Assembly (NCBI GenBank): GCA_937898715.1
Contig: CALEKA010000069.1
Coordinates: forward strand, 1-64,000
Direction: 5' to 3'
Length of the DNA stretch: 64,000 bases
Source: an uncultured Prevotella sp.
GTDB taxonomy: Bacteria > Bacteroidota > Bacteroidia > Bacteroidales > Bacteroidaceae
Below the pieces are notes generated by a model. The model worked only from the letters and a program-made list of their open reading frames with translations. It was not told the DNA's origin and made no database searches. Positions 17,232-26,603 of this stretch are shown piece by piece. Made by a program: the position numbers and the translations under genes. Numbering within the stretch: position 1 is the first letter of the stretch; each line of letters starts with the position of its first letter.

Positions 17232-17945
17232 ATGAAAATCATACTCAATCCGAAATATGAAGCCCTACGTGACTATATGGTGCACCTCGACGATCACTTC
17301 GAACGCGAGGGGCACGAGCTACATGCTGGGCGCAACGTGATACGTACACTCTCCACTCATGGTCTCACGCTCTGCGTGAAGCGCTATGCCGAGCCTACCT
17401 TCCGCCGTCGGTTGCAGCAGATGATTTATAAGAAGTCGAAGGGCAAGCTTGCCTATCTCAGCCCGCTGTTGCTGCGTGAGCGTGGTTTTGAAAGCCCCGA
17501 GTCGGTAGCCTTTGTGAGTTACCGCCGCGGTTTGCTCCATCGTGCCACCTACTTTGTGAGCCTGCTCTCCGACTATCGTTACAACATGCAGACCCTCCTC
17601 AGCCAGCCACTCGACGAGCAGCGCCGCGTGATCGAAAGTTTTGCTCGCTTTGCAGCCCATCTCCACGAGGATGGCTTCCTCCATCGCGACTTTTCGTCCA
17701 CCAATATTCTCTACGACTGCATCGATGGTCGCTACCACTTCTCTCTAGTCGACACCAATAGCATGAAGTGTGGCACGGCTGTAAGTATCGAAGCTGGTTG
17801 TCGCAACCTCGCACAGCTCACGGGCGACGATGCTTTCTTCGCCCTCCTTGCCGAGTGTTACGCTGCCGAGCGCAAGGCCGACCCTGTGAAGTGTGCACGG
17901 CTTATTAACGATGCAAGGGTAAGATGTTCTCTTCGGGAAAAGTAA
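17232..17945 (+). CDS. InaA-type lipopolysaccharide kinase family protein
   Basis: A 237-residue protein with a eukaryotic-like kinase fold of the InaA/WaaP type, which phosphorylates LPS core sugars. The catalytic loop is HRDFSSTNILYD (H151-R152-D153), preceded by LHEDGFL and followed by SLVDTNSM, where the usual DFG or DxD metal motif appears as D-T-N. The start MKIILNPKYEA is preferred; an in-frame ATG at 17163 lies almost at the predicted transcription start. It is divergent from the VTC operon. The substrate is unproven. Confidence 0.78.
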   Translation: MKIILNPKYEALRDYMVHLDDHFEREGHELHAGRNVIRTLSTHGLTLCVKRYAEPTFRRRLQQMIYKKSKGKLAYLSPLLLRERGFESPESVAFVSYRRGLLHRATYFVSLLSDYRYNMQTLLSQPLDEQRRVIESFARFAAHLHEDGFLHRDFSSTNILYDCIDGRYHFSLVDTNSMKCGTAVSIEAGCRNLAQLTGDDAFFALLAECYAAERKADPVKCARLINDARVRCSLREK

Positions 17946-17959
17946 AAATTCCCTTCGGG

Positions 17960-18050
17960 AAAAGTAATAAGTAAAAAGTAATAAGTAATACATTCTTGCA
18001 AGGAAATCTACTCAGAGTCTACTGGGGGCGACGCGTCCTCGCGTCGGCAT
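17960..18050. repeat. Composite repeat: AGTATTA tract, CTACTCAGAG box, palindrome
   Basis: An AT-rich AAGTAATA tract is followed by CTTGCAAGGAAATCTACTCA and a REP-like palindrome at 18026-18050. The same three-part order recurs at 50555-50757 and 53722-53807, so these parts have spread or are kept together. Confidence 0.75.
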
Positions 18051-18181
18051 CAAAAAAGGTAAAGCATAAGTCCCTTTCGGAAAAATTTAAGGAGCGTATT
18101 AATCCCCAAGTCTTCCCTCTCTCTTTACATCCTTCTTAACTTTCAACTATTAAACTCTTCAACTTAAAAACATACAACGTC

Positions 18182-18694
18182 ATGAAAAAAGCATTGATCT
18201 TCCTCCTCGTGATGTGCGCCTCAATGGTGGCACATGCACAGAAGTTTGCACTTGTCGACATGGAGTATATCCTCAGCAATATTCCCGCCTATGAGCGTGC
18301 CAACGAACAGTTGAACCAGACTTCTAAGTCATGGCAAGCCGAAGTGGAAGCCCTCAATCAGAAGGCACAGACGCTCTATAAGAACTATCAGAACGAAAGC
18401 GTGTTCCTTAGCGAAGCGCAGAAGAAGGAGCGCGAAAAGGCTATTGTCGATAAGGAAAAGGAAGCCGCAGACCTCAAGAAGAAGTACTTCGGTCCGGAGG
18501 GCGAGCTCTATAAGAAGCGTCAAAGCCTCATCGAGCCTATTCAGGACGAGATATACAATGCCGTGAAGTCTATCGCCACGGCCAAAGGCTTCCAGCTCAT
18601 CCTCGATCGTGCCTCCGACAATGGCATCATCTTCGCCTCGCCCTCGATCGATATCAGCAACGAGGTGCTCTCCAAATTGGGGTATGGTAAATAA
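18182..18694 (+). CDS. OmpH/Skp-family periplasmic chaperone
   Basis: A 170-residue periplasmic protein. Signal peptide MKKALIFLLVMCASMVAHAQ is followed by KFALVDMEYILSNIP, the standard Bacteroidetes Skp beginning. A long charged coiled coil (about residues 40-115) forms the tentacle, and QLILDRASDNGIIFASPSID returns to the trimer core. Skp holds unfolded outer-membrane proteins in transit. A second paralogue lies at 47953. No clear promoter was seen in the repeat-rich leader. Confidence 0.92.
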   Translation: MKKALIFLLVMCASMVAHAQKFALVDMEYILSNIPAYERANEQLNQTSKSWQAEVEALNQKAQTLYKNYQNESVFLSEAQKKEREKAIVDKEKEAADLKKKYFGPEGELYKKRQSLIEPIQDEIYNAVKSIATAKGFQLILDRASDNGIIFASPSIDISNEVLSKLGYGK

Positions 18695-18704
18695 ACAGTA
18701 ATTT

Positions 18705-18924
18705 TGGGCTGCCACGTCCTCGCGTCAATTACAGAACGACCACAGAAAACATTTCAGCCAATACTGGGGGCGACGCGTCCTCGCGTCGGCACACTGAGTA
18801 ATGTGAATAAGAAGGAATAATGCCTTTCTTGTTCATGCCGACGCGAAGACGCGTCGCCCCCGGTAGGCTCTGAATAGACTCATTGCCCGCGGGCGATGCC
18901 GACGCGAGACGCGTCGCCCACACA
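18705..18924. repeat. REP-like palindrome cluster before the sulfatase
   Basis: Complete copies at 18768-18791, 18837-18860 and 18897-18920, plus a decayed copy near 18710. Centres and flanks follow the two-class rule seen at 3933-4150. The region between ompH and the sulfatase holds nothing else. Confidence 0.88.
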
Positions 18925-19025
18925 GAACTGTTGAGATTTACTCTTCAGAGCTAAAGATGCCTTTCGCTATTATCAGATTATTACCCTCTCCTCTATTCGT
19001 CAACATTCTTCCCTCTCTCTATCCT

Positions 19026-20543
19026 ATGCATAAATCCTACCTTCCTCTGCTCAGCCTGCTGCCCCTATGGGCTGCGGCACAGACTGCAGAGAAGCCCAAT
19101 ATCATAGTGCTCGTGGCCGACGATCTGGGCTACGGCGACCTCTCATGCTATGGCGCTCATCGCGTGCAGACGCCCACTATCGATAGCCTTGCCGCTCACG
19201 GCGTAAGGCTCACCAATATGCACGCCTGTGCATCGACCTCCACCCCCTCGCGCTATGGACTGCTCACGGGCGAATATCCATTCCGTCGTCCGGGCACCGA
19301 TGTAGCGGCGGGCAACGCATCCATGATTATCCGCCCCGAACAGACCACCGTGGCCGACCTCATGCATCGCGCTGGCTATGCCACAGCAGCCATCGGTAAG
19401 TGGCACTTAGGGCTCGGTAGCCGTACGGCTCAACAAGACTGGAATGGCACGATCGACGAGACCCCACGCGACCTCGGATTCGACTACCATTATATCATGG
19501 CAGCCACCGCCGATCGCGTGCCCTGCGTATATATAGAGAATGGGCGCGTGGCCGACTACGACCCCTCTGCTCCTATCAGCGTGAGCTATCAGCACAACTT
19601 CGAGGGTGAGCCGACGGGGCGCTCCAATCCCGAACTCTTGACCAAGCTGCAGCCCAGCCACGGACACGATATGAGCATTGTCAATGGTATATCGCGCATA
19701 GGCTATATGAAGGGAGGCGGCCGTGCCCTTTGGCGTGATGAAGACATTGCCGACAGCATCATGAGTCATGCCATCAGTTTCATCGATTCGCATCGTTCCT
19801 CGCCCTTCTTCATGTACCTCTGTACCAACGACGTCCACGTGCCGCGAATGCCGAACGAGCGATTCCGCGGAAAGAGTCCTATGGGACTTCGTGGCGAGAC
19901 CATCCTGCAGTTTGACTGGAGTGTGCGTCAGCTCGTCACGGCCCTGCGCGAACGTGGCATTGATCGCAACACCTTGCTCATCATCACGAGCGACAATGGT
20001 CCTGTGCTCGATGATGGCTACCGCGACCAAGCCGAGGAACTCTGTGGCGACCATAAGCCCGGTGGTCCCTTCCGAGGTGGCAAATACAGTGCTTTCGAGG
20101 CGGGGTCGGCAGTGCCCTTCATCGTATATTGGCCCGACGGGGCAAGCAGCGGTGTGAGCACGGATGCCCTTGCTTCGCTCATCGATGTGCCTGCTTCGCT
20201 CTCATCGCTCGTGGGCACTCAGCCGCGTAATGGCGAAGCGCCCGACAGTCAAGATCAGCTCAGCGTATGGTTGGGCAGAAGCCGTGAGCCGCGCGAATAT
20301 GCTGTGAGCATGGCTGCCAATCGCAGTCTGACTCTTCGCACACAACACTATAAGTACATCTCTCCCTCCGACGGCGGACCGATGGTATCGTGGGGTCCGA
20401 AGATTGAGACGGGCTATCGCAAGACGCCTCAACTCTACGACCTCACCCGTTCTGACTACGAAGCCACCGACATCTCTGCTCAAAAGCCCAAGGTGCTCCA
20501 GCGCCTTCAGCGCCTGCTGGGCGTGGTAAGAGGGGGAAGATGA
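19026..20543 (+). CDS. S1-type sulfatase, serine type
   Basis: Exported sulfatase of 505 residues that would remove sulfate esters, probably from sulfated glycans, in the periplasm or outside. Signal peptide MHKSYLPLLSLLPLWAAAQ is followed by NIIVLVADDLGYGD with metal ligands D32 and D33. The active-site motif is S72-T-P-S-R-Y-G-L-L-T-G, a serine-type site needing conversion to formylglycine by an anSME radical-SAM maturase; no maturase gene is in this window. A further metal motif is TSDNGPVLDDG. The ATG at 19026 is chosen for the signal peptide. No SusCD or glycosidase genes flank it, so the substrate is unknown. Confidence 0.9.
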   Translation: MHKSYLPLLSLLPLWAAAQTAEKPNIIVLVADDLGYGDLSCYGAHRVQTPTIDSLAAHGVRLTNMHACASTSTPSRYGLLTGEYPFRRPGTDVAAGNASMIIRPEQTTVADLMHRAGYATAAIGKWHLGLGSRTAQQDWNGTIDETPRDLGFDYHYIMAATADRVPCVYIENGRVADYDPSAPISVSYQHNFEGEPTGRSNPELLTKLQPSHGHDMSIVNGISRIGYMKGGGRALWRDEDIADSIMSHAISFIDSHRSSPFFMYLCTNDVHVPRMPNERFRGKSPMGLRGETILQFDWSVRQLVTALRERGIDRNTLLIITSDNGPVLDDGYRDQAEELCGDHKPGGPFRGGKYSAFEAGSAVPFIVYWPDGASSGVSTDALASLIDVPASLSSLVGTQPRNGEAPDSQDQLSVWLGRSREPREYAVSMAANRSLTLRTQHYKYISPSDGGPMVSWGPKIETGYRKTPQLYDLTRSDYEATDISAQKPKVLQRLQRLLGVVRGGR

Positions 20544-20552
20544 AATGAGCAA

Positions 20553-20688
20553 GTATTAAGTATAAAGTATTAAGTATTACAATCTGGCAGGATTCAGCCT
20601 GTTCTGTGAGCGACGCGTCTCGCGTCGGCAATGCTTGTAAATTAAGAAGTAAGTTTGCAGGCTGCGCCGACGCGAGACGCGTCGCCCA
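20553..20688. repeat. AGTATTA tract and two REP-like palindromes
   Basis: AGTATTAAGTATAAAGTATT tract at 20553-20580, then palindromes at 20608-20630 and 20665-20688 in opposite orientations with 3-nt centres. They border island B on its left. Confidence 0.85.
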
Positions 20689-20725
20689 CAAAGCTATTGA
20701 TGGCAATAAGTATGAGCAGGGCTCC

Positions 20726-21187
20726 TCGCGCGCGCACGTACAGAGAGTTTTTGTTCCTTTTTTCTACCTTACTTGCACTTATGGTTTTGAAACGATTGAT
20801 TGTTAGCGAGTTGCGTAGTGTAGGTACGCTTCATTTGCCTACACTTTGCTTGCATTTTTGCTTGCACTTTGACGGATATTCTCTTCCCATACCTAATTTT
20901 TCTTCCTCCCATACCTAATTTTTCTTCTTCCCATACCTAATTTTTCCTTGAGGAGGGGGAAAGTCTGAACGAAAGGAGCGTGTGGGGAAAGTGACGGATG
21001 AGTGTAGGAGGACGAATCATAGTAGTGATTGATTATCAACGAGTTTCCTTATTCGTGTGTAGACAGAGAGGTATATTGAGCAGAAAACTTCCTGTAACAC
21101 GCGCACGCGAAGAGGAAATCGGAAAGCAGAAAAAGTGAATAGTTTGTACACTCTTTTTGTTTGTAAAGCGCTTACTGCGTACCTTTG
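20726..21187 (+). other. Intergenic 22-bp-repeat promoter island B
   Basis: It has the same plan as island A: CG-rich block 20726-20738, TTTGCCTACACTTTGCTTGC at 20835, three 22-bp units (20883-20948), AGTGTAGG (21001-21008) complementary to the CCTACACT block, GATTATCAAC 21031-21040, inverted CG-rich block 21098-21110, and a promoter with TTTG (21156-21159), 20 bp, TACCTTTG (21180-21187). No credible protein is encoded. Confidence 0.75.
20883..20948. repeat. 22-bp tandem array, 3 units (island B)
   Basis: Units start at 20883, 20905 and 20927 and carry CCCATACCTAATTTTTC. The reverse complement shares GAAAAATTA with the island A unit. Confidence 0.95.
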
Positions 21188-21199
21188 CAATATGATAAA

Positions 21200-21268
21200 T
21201 GGCGGCTCGGAAGAACTAAGAAAAAACAAGTTTTCTCTTTGCTCTTCTCTCGCCTTGCACTAACTTTG
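21200..21268 (+). promoter_or_regulatory. cysN promoter cassette (P2)
   Basis: A single copy of the leuS/glyS-type cassette: GGCGGCTCGGAAGAAC, an AT-rich inverted repeat, TTTG (21238-21241), 19 bp, TAACTTTG (21261-21268). The spacer TCTTCTCTCGCCTTGCAC is identical to that at glyS. It lies about 80 bp downstream of the island B promoter. Confidence 0.8.
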
Positions 21269-21315
21269 CACCCAAAAGCATAAACGCCACTTTAGGGCAC
21301 TGAAAAATATCACTC

Positions 21316-22803
21316 ATGACTGAGAATAAAACAAATAAGAATAATCCGAATGAAGAGAGTATGATCGTAGACGGACGCAAGCTCTCTATCGAAGAATACC
21401 TCGACCAAGACGAAAAGAAGGACCTCCTCCGTTTGCTCACCGCTGGATCGGTGGACGATGGTAAGTCTACACTTATCGGACGCTTGCTCTTCGACTCTAA
21501 AAAGCTCTACGAAGACCAACTCTCGGCTCTCGAACGCGACTCTAAACGCGTGGGCAACGCCGGTGCAGGACAAATAGACTATGCACTGCTCTGCGACGGA
21601 CTTAAGGCCGAACGCGAACAGGGTATCACCATCGACGTGGCTTACCGATATTTCTCTACCAACAAGCGTAAGTTTATCATCGCCGACTGTCCGGGACACG
21701 AACAGTATACGCGCAACATGATCACGGGTGGTTCGACCGCCAATCTGGCCATCATCCTGGTAGATGCACGTACGGGCGTGATCACGCAGACTCGCCGCCA
21801 TACGTTCCTCTGCTCTCTGCTGGGCATTAAGCACTTGGTGCTGGCAGTCAACAAGATGGACCTCGTCGACTTCGACGAAAAGGTGTTCCGCAAGATCGTG
21901 AGCGACTTCGAAGAGTTTATCCATACATTCGATATCCCCGACGTGCGCTGCATCCCTCTCTCTGCCCTTGAGGGCGACAATGTGGTGACACGCAGCGAGC
22001 GCACTCCATGGTATGACGGACCGGCTTTGCTCGAATTCTTGGAGACCGTACATCTGGGCAACGACCACAACCTGAAGGACTTCCGCTACCCCGTGCAGTA
22101 CGTGCTCCGCCCCGACCTCGACTTCCGCGGATTTAGCGGTAAGATTGCCAGTGGCGTGGTGCGCAAGGGCGATGAGGTGATGGCACTGCCCTCGGGCAAA
22201 CGCAGCCACGTAAAGCGCATCGTGACCTACGATGGCGACCTCGACTATGCATTCCCTCCACAGTGTGTAACGCTGCAGCTTGAGGACGAGATAGACATCT
22301 CACGCGGAGAGATGATCGTGCATCCCGACAACGTGCCCAACGTGGGACGCCACTTCCGAGCCACCCTCGTATGGATGGACGAACAGCCCATGGACGTGAA
22401 CAAATCGTTCTATCTGAAGCAGACCACCAACACCACGCGCTGCCGCATTGACCACTTCGACTATAAGATCGACGTCAACACGCTTGAAAAGAGCGACGTA
22501 GACCACTTGGAACTCAACGAAATAGGTCAAGCCGTCATCGTGACCTCTAAAGAGCTCTTCTTCGATGCTTATAAGGACAATAAGCCTACGGGCGCATTCA
22601 TACTAATCGACCCGATCACCAACAATACCTCATGTGTGGGCATGATCGTAGGTCCCGTAGCTGAAGAACAACTCCACTCCGACGATGCGCTGCCCGTGCT
22701 CGATCTGCCCAAATTGGGTATCGCTCCCGAACACTACGACGCTATTGACAAAGCCGTGAAGGACCTCAGCCGCCAAGGTATCGAGGTGAAGGTAAAGCGA
22801 TAA
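21316..22803 (+). CDS. cysN: Sulfate adenylyltransferase subunit 1 (CysN GTPase)
   Basis: GTPase subunit of ATP sulfurylase, which makes adenosine phosphosulfate when joined to CysD. The 495 residues contain an EF-Tu-like GTPase: P-loop GSVDDGKST (44-52), DCPGH (124-128), NKMD (179-182), then two beta-barrel domains. There is no C-terminal CysC kinase, so it is CysN rather than CysNC. CysD, normally just upstream, is absent here: the preceding gene is a sulfatase and the next is xpt. It has two stacked promoters. Confidence 0.92.
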   Translation: MTENKTNKNNPNEESMIVDGRKLSIEEYLDQDEKKDLLRLLTAGSVDDGKSTLIGRLLFDSKKLYEDQLSALERDSKRVGNAGAGQIDYALLCDGLKAEREQGITIDVAYRYFSTNKRKFIIADCPGHEQYTRNMITGGSTANLAIILVDARTGVITQTRRHTFLCSLLGIKHLVLAVNKMDLVDFDEKVFRKIVSDFEEFIHTFDIPDVRCIPLSALEGDNVVTRSERTPWYDGPALLEFLETVHLGNDHNLKDFRYPVQYVLRPDLDFRGFSGKIASGVVRKGDEVMALPSGKRSHVKRIVTYDGDLDYAFPPQCVTLQLEDEIDISRGEMIVHPDNVPNVGRHFRATLVWMDEQPMDVNKSFYLKQTTNTTRCRIDHFDYKIDVNTLEKSDVDHLELNEIGQAVIVTSKELFFDAYKDNKPTGAFILIDPITNNTSCVGMIVGPVAEEQLHSDDALPVLDLPKLGIAPEHYDAIDKAVKDLSRQGIEVKVKR

Positions 22804-22830
22804 TCTCACTGAAGTTTCTGATTTGAAAGA

Positions 22831-23046
22831 GCGGGCTGAAAGCCCAATGGAATCCATAGCCCAGGGCAACGCCCTGGGTATCCTGTTGGCAGTGTAGTTA
22901 CGCCCTGAAAGGGCAAAAGTATTAATACATTGTCCTTACTTTTGCCCTTACAGGGCGTATCATTCCCGCTCAATTCCTACCCAAGGCGTTGCCTTGGGCT
23001 ATGGATTTCATTGGGCTTTCAGCCCGCCTATACTAAATCCGAAACT
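22831..23046. repeat. Nested inverted-repeat element
   Basis: Arms of about 50 nt (GCGGGCTGAAAGCCCAATGG on the left; its near complement ends at 23029) enclose a second inverted repeat built on ACGCCCTGAAAGGGCAAAAG. The right end is repeated at 1-73. Each arm also contains its own hairpin (CCCAGGGCAACGCCCTGGG). It fills the cysN-xpt gap and can probably stop transcription. Confidence 0.9.
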
Positions 23047-23059
23047 TAAATAGCCTCAC

Positions 23060-23096
23060 GTTAACCCGTGGCGGAATTCTTGGTAAACGGGTAAAC
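23060..23096. repeat. Hairpin with GGCGGAATTCTTGG box upstream of xpt
   Basis: GTTAACCCGT and ACGGGTAAAC enclose GGCGGAATTCTTGGTA. The enclosed box recurs as both arms of the hairpin at 30056-30130. It does not resemble a purine riboswitch. Confidence 0.6.
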
Positions 23097-23139
23097 AAGG
23101 TTACATTAGCATAAAGCACATTAACAGCATATTTCCATC

Positions 23140-23724
23140 ATGAAAGCCCTAAAAGAACGTATCCTGCGCGACGGTAAATGCTTCGAAGGAGGCATACTGA
23201 AAGTAGACAACTTTATCAACCACCAGATGGACCCCATCCTCATGAAGTCCATGGCCGTGGAGTTTGTGCGTCGCTTTGCGAGCACCGACATCAACAAAAT
23301 CATTACCGTAGAAGCCAGCGGTATCGCTCCTGCCATCATGGTGGGCTATCTGCTCGAACTCCCTGTAGTGTTTGCCAAGAAGAAGACTCCAAGCACTATG
23401 GAACGCATGCTCGCCACGAAGGTGTTCTCCTTCACCAAGCAGCGCTCCTACGACGTCTGCGTGAGCAGCGACTATCTCTGCCCAGGCGACAAGGTGCTCT
23501 TCATCGACGACTTCCTGGCCAACGGCAATGCTGCCAAGGGTATCATCGACTTGGTGAACCAAGCTGGCGCAGAACTCGTGGGCATGGGATTCCTCATCGA
23601 GAAGGCATTCCAGCACGGTGGAGAGGAACTCCGCAGTATGGGCATCCACGTGGAATCGCTTGCCATCATCGAGAGCCTTGACAATTGCGAAATCAAGATT
23701 AAGGAAGATGGCTACGACAGATAA
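23140..23724 (+). CDS. xpt: Xanthine phosphoribosyltransferase
   Basis: Converts xanthine and PRPP to XMP in purine salvage. The 194 residues match Xpt. The PRPP-binding motif is [14 protein letters not shown] at 119-132, with [16 protein letters not shown] forming the pyrophosphate loop and [14 protein letters not shown] the flexible lid. The next gene, a purine permease, starts inside its last codons (17-bp overlap), so the pair is one transcription and translation unit, as in xpt-pbuX of Bacillus. Confidence 0.95.
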   Translation: MKALKERILRDGKCFEGGILKVDNFINHQMDPILMKSMAVEFVRRFASTDINKIITVEASGIAPAIMVGYLLELPVVFAKKKTPSTMERMLATKVFSFTKQRSYDVCVSSDYLCPGDKVLFIDDFLANGNAAKGIIDLVNQAGAELVGMGFLIEKAFQHGGEELRSMGIHVESLAIIESLDNCEIKIKEDGYDR

Positions 23725-25078
23725 TTCCACTCTCAAGGAGGAGACAGCGAGCACACCGACCTCAGCAGGCAAGACGGGACTTATCTACGGACTCAACGAC
23801 CGTCCGCCCCTGCGCGAAACGCTCTTTGCTGCTGCACAACACCTATTGGCCATCTTCGTGGCTATCGTCACGCCTCCGCTCATTATCGCAAGTGCGCTGA
23901 AACTCGATACAGAGACCACTAGCTTCCTCGTTTCGATGTCGCTCATGGTGTCGGGGGTGGCCACCTTCATCCAGTGTCGCCGACTTGGCGGCATAGGTTG
24001 CGGACTGCTTTGCATCCAAGGCACGAGTTTCTCATTTATCGGTCCCATTATCTCGGCAGGCTTCGATGGCGGACTCGCCACCATCTTTGGCGCCACCGTA
24101 GCGGGATCGTTCGTCGAAATGTTTGTAAGCCGCATCCTAAAGTATGCACGCCGCGTCATCACGCCCCTGGTGAGCGGCATCGTGGTGACCCTCATCGGCA
24201 TGTCGCTCATCAAGGTGGGCATCACCGCATGCGGTGGAGGCGAAGCAGCTAAGGCTGCGGGCACCTTTGGCTCGTTTGAGAATGTGGGCATTGCAGCCCT
24301 CGTATTGGTGCTCATCGTCTTCTTCAATCGTAGCAACAATCGCTACCTGCGCATGGGCTCCATCGTGATAGGTCTCGTGGTGGGCTATGCCCTGGCTTGG
24401 GCACTCGGCATGGTCGACTTCGGTTCGGTGCAGAGCTACGGCGGCATCAACTATCCCAACCCATTCAAGTACGGACTCCGATTCAACATATCGTCCATCA
24501 TAGGCCTTGGATTGGTCTACCTCATCACATCGATCGAAGCTTATGGCGACATCACCGCCAACTCTCTCATATCGGGCGAACCCGTAGAGGGCGACACCTT
24601 TATGAAGCGTGCAGAGGGAGGCATCCTCGCTGATGGATTCAACTCCATGCTGGCTGGTCTGCTCTTCTCATCCTTCCCCAACAGCATCTTTGCCCAAAAC
24701 AATGGCATGATTCAGCTCACAGGGGTGGCAAGCCGCTACGTGGGCTACTTCATAGCCGCTATGCTCGTGGTGCTGGGCATCTTCCCCGCCGTGGGTATCG
24801 TGTTCTCGCTCATGCCCTCACCCGTGCTGGGTGGAGCCACACTGCTCATGTTTGGCACAGTAGCCGCAGCAGGCATTCGCATCATTGCTTCGCAGACCAT
24901 CAATCGCAAGGCAACTCTCGTGATGGCTATCAGCTTCTCGCTCGGACTGAGCGTAGAACTCGTGCCCGAGATTCTCGGTCAATTGCCCGAGACGTTGCGT
25001 AGCATCTTCTCATCTGGCATTACCACGGGTGGCTTGGCAGCTATCATCTCCAATCTCATCATCCGCATTAAGGAATAA
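23708..25078 (+). CDS. NCS2 purine (probably xanthine) permease
   Basis: Inner-membrane symporter of 456 residues with 12-14 hydrophobic segments and the NCS2 signature [20 protein letters not shown]. The ATG at 23708 (MATTDNST) is used; the longer frame runs backwards into xpt. Coupling to xpt makes xanthine the likely substrate (PbuX-like), though uracil or urate carriers belong to the same family. The loop [16 protein letters not shown] is typical of xanthine-type members, which supports but does not prove the call. Confidence 0.9.
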   Translation: MATTDNSTLKEETASTPTSAGKTGLIYGLNDRPPLRETLFAAAQHLLAIFVAIVTPPLIIASALKLDTETTSFLVSMSLMVSGVATFIQCRRLGGIGCGLLCIQGTSFSFIGPIISAGFDGGLATIFGATVAGSFVEMFVSRILKYARRVITPLVSGIVVTLIGMSLIKVGITACGGGEAAKAAGTFGSFENVGIAALVLVLIVFFNRSNNRYLRMGSIVIGLVVGYALAWALGMVDFGSVQSYGGINYPNPFKYGLRFNISSIIGLGLVYLITSIEAYGDITANSLISGEPVEGDTFMKRAEGGILADGFNSMLAGLLFSSFPNSIFAQNNGMIQLTGVASRYVGYFIAAMLVVLGIFPAVGIVFSLMPSPVLGGATLLMFGTVAAAGIRIIASQTINRKATLVMAISFSLGLSVELVPEILGQLPETLRSIFSSGITTGGLAAIISNLIIRIKE

Positions 25079-25190
25079 CGACTTCTTGTACAAAAGATAG
25101 AGGTTCTAACGCTTCGCTCGGCTTACGAATCGATTGTCACGAGAAGCGGTGCAGACACCTATTGAATTACTAAATCAAGGCATAAGGTCA

Positions 25191-25760
25191 ATGAATCGAT
25201 TATTTCGAGCAGCAGTGCAGATAGCTCTCGCAGTAAGTCTCATGCTTTTCAGCGTGAGTTGTGGCGAAAAGGCCACCGATCGCTACGCTCATATCAGGGC
25301 ATTCTTGCAGTTTCGCCCCGTGTCGGCAAGCGGTCCTTTGCTCTCGGCAGTGACCAATCCGGGCATGTTTTGCACCATCCGCATTGGCACCACACATTTC
25401 CTCTTCACCGGTCCCACGGGCAGTTCGAGTTCATGGCCCATCACCGACGTGGTGCGCAATTATGGTCAGCCCGAGTGTGTGGCAGGATTTGTAGTAGGTA
25501 TCGCTTCTACGCCCGACATGAATGGACAGATGCCCATCATTGCCTACGATCTGGCTTGCCCCAACTGCTATGCTGGCGATGCCATGATCACAAAGGAACT
25601 CACCCTAAGCGGCGAAAAGCTCACGTGCAGCCGTTGCCACCGCGTGTACGACCTCCAAAGCGATGGCATCGTGGTGAGTGGCGATGCGGGGCAACCCCTC
25701 CTGCGCTATCGAAGCGTGGCCTACAATCAGTCCAACGACCTGCTCGTAATCATGAACTGA
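25191..25760 (+). CDS. Lipoprotein with two CxxC motifs (Rieske-like)
   Basis: A 189-residue exported lipoprotein; hydrophobic signal and lipobox FSVSC put the lipidated cysteine at residue 24. The C-terminal half has YDLACPNCYAG and LTCSRCHRVYDL, two cysteine pairs about 25 residues apart, in a fold resembling Rieske proteins of Bacteroidetes. Because the first pair lacks the Rieske histidine, zinc or a modified Fe-S site is equally possible. The ATG at 25191 gives a proper signal peptide. Function unknown. Confidence 0.7.
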   Translation: MNRLFRAAVQIALAVSLMLFSVSCGEKATDRYAHIRAFLQFRPVSASGPLLSAVTNPGMFCTIRIGTTHFLFTGPTGSSSSWPITDVVRNYGQPECVAGFVVGIASTPDMNGQMPIIAYDLACPNCYAGDAMITKELTLSGEKLTCSRCHRVYDLQSDGIVVSGDAGQPLLRYRSVAYNQSNDLLVIMN

Positions 25761-25784
25761 TCGGGCAGAAAAGGCTCTTAAGAT

Positions 25785-26007
25785 AGACTTAATACTTCCC
25801 TCCCAAAGGAGAATGTACTACTTATTACTTGAAGTTTGCAAGAACGTAATACTTAATACTCCCCTCCCGAAGGAATTTGTATTACTTATTACTTGAAGTT
25901 TGCAAGAACGTAATACTTAATACTTCCCTCCCGAAGGAATTTGTATTACTTATTACTTGAAGTTTGCAAGCACGTAATACTTAATACTTTATACTTAATA
26001 CTTTAAA
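25785..26007. repeat. 63-bp tandem repeats before cvpA
   Basis: Three copies of a unit containing TTACTTGAAGTTTGCAAG (at 25826, 25889 and 25952) with facing GTATTACTT and AGTAATAC-type arms, ending in a 7-bp-period TAATACT tract that runs up to the cvpA ATG. Confidence 0.9.
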
Positions 26008-26580
26008 ATGATAGACCTCTTTATAATCATAGTAGCTCTGTGGGCACTCTTTAGCGGATGGCGTGCAGGCGTTATCAACGAGTTGATGTCGACTTTCGGC
26101 ATACTCGTGGGTCTGCTCATTGCAGCCACCTGCTATCGATACGGACACGACTTCTTGGCAGTCAACGGTTCGGAGACTAACATGGTGACCAGCATCATAG
26201 CATTCTTGCTCCTGTGGATTATCGTGCCCATCGCTTTAGGCTTTGTGGCCAATGTGCTCACGCGCTCGCTCAAAGCATTCCGACTGGGCATGCCCAACTC
26301 CATACTCGGAGCCGTGGTATGCTTGCTGAAATATCTCGTCGTATTGAGCTGTGTGTTCAACGTGATGCAAGAACTTGGAATCATGAACCAAGAGAAAGTG
26401 GCGACCTCGAAGCTCTATGCTCCCGTGGCTGGCGCACTCGGCATGTTCTTCTCCGACGAAGAAGGCTCCACTACAGGCAACGGCAGCGCTGCAGCTCCCA
26501 CAGATTCAGCCTCCGTACAGAAGCCCGACACCATCTGGGTGGACATGAGCGGACATAAGGCCGATGCAAAGACTAAATAA
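26008..26580 (+). CDS. CvpA family membrane protein
   Basis: A 190-residue inner-membrane protein with four hydrophobic segments and the CvpA opening ([21 protein letters not shown]). The C-terminal 50 residues are hydrophilic, Ser/Thr/Asp-rich and probably disordered. CvpA proteins are linked to colicin V production in E. coli and to envelope functions elsewhere; the molecular role is not settled. The start is within an AT-rich repeat tract. sufB follows 23 bp downstream. Confidence 0.85.
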   Translation: MIDLFIIIVALWALFSGWRAGVINELMSTFGILVGLLIAATCYRYGHDFLAVNGSETNMVTSIIAFLLLWIIVPIALGFVANVLTRSLKAFRLGMPNSILGAVVCLLKYLVVLSCVFNVMQELGIMNQEKVATSKLYAPVAGALGMFFSDEEGSTTGNGSAAAPTDSASVQKPDTIWVDMSGHKADAKTK

Positions 26581-26603
26581 GGACTATACCTATTAATATA
26601 CGT

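Noticed and set aside
23047..23139. Purine riboswitch upstream of xpt
   Set aside because: No three-way junction or conserved loop core was found; only a dispersed-repeat hairpin is present.
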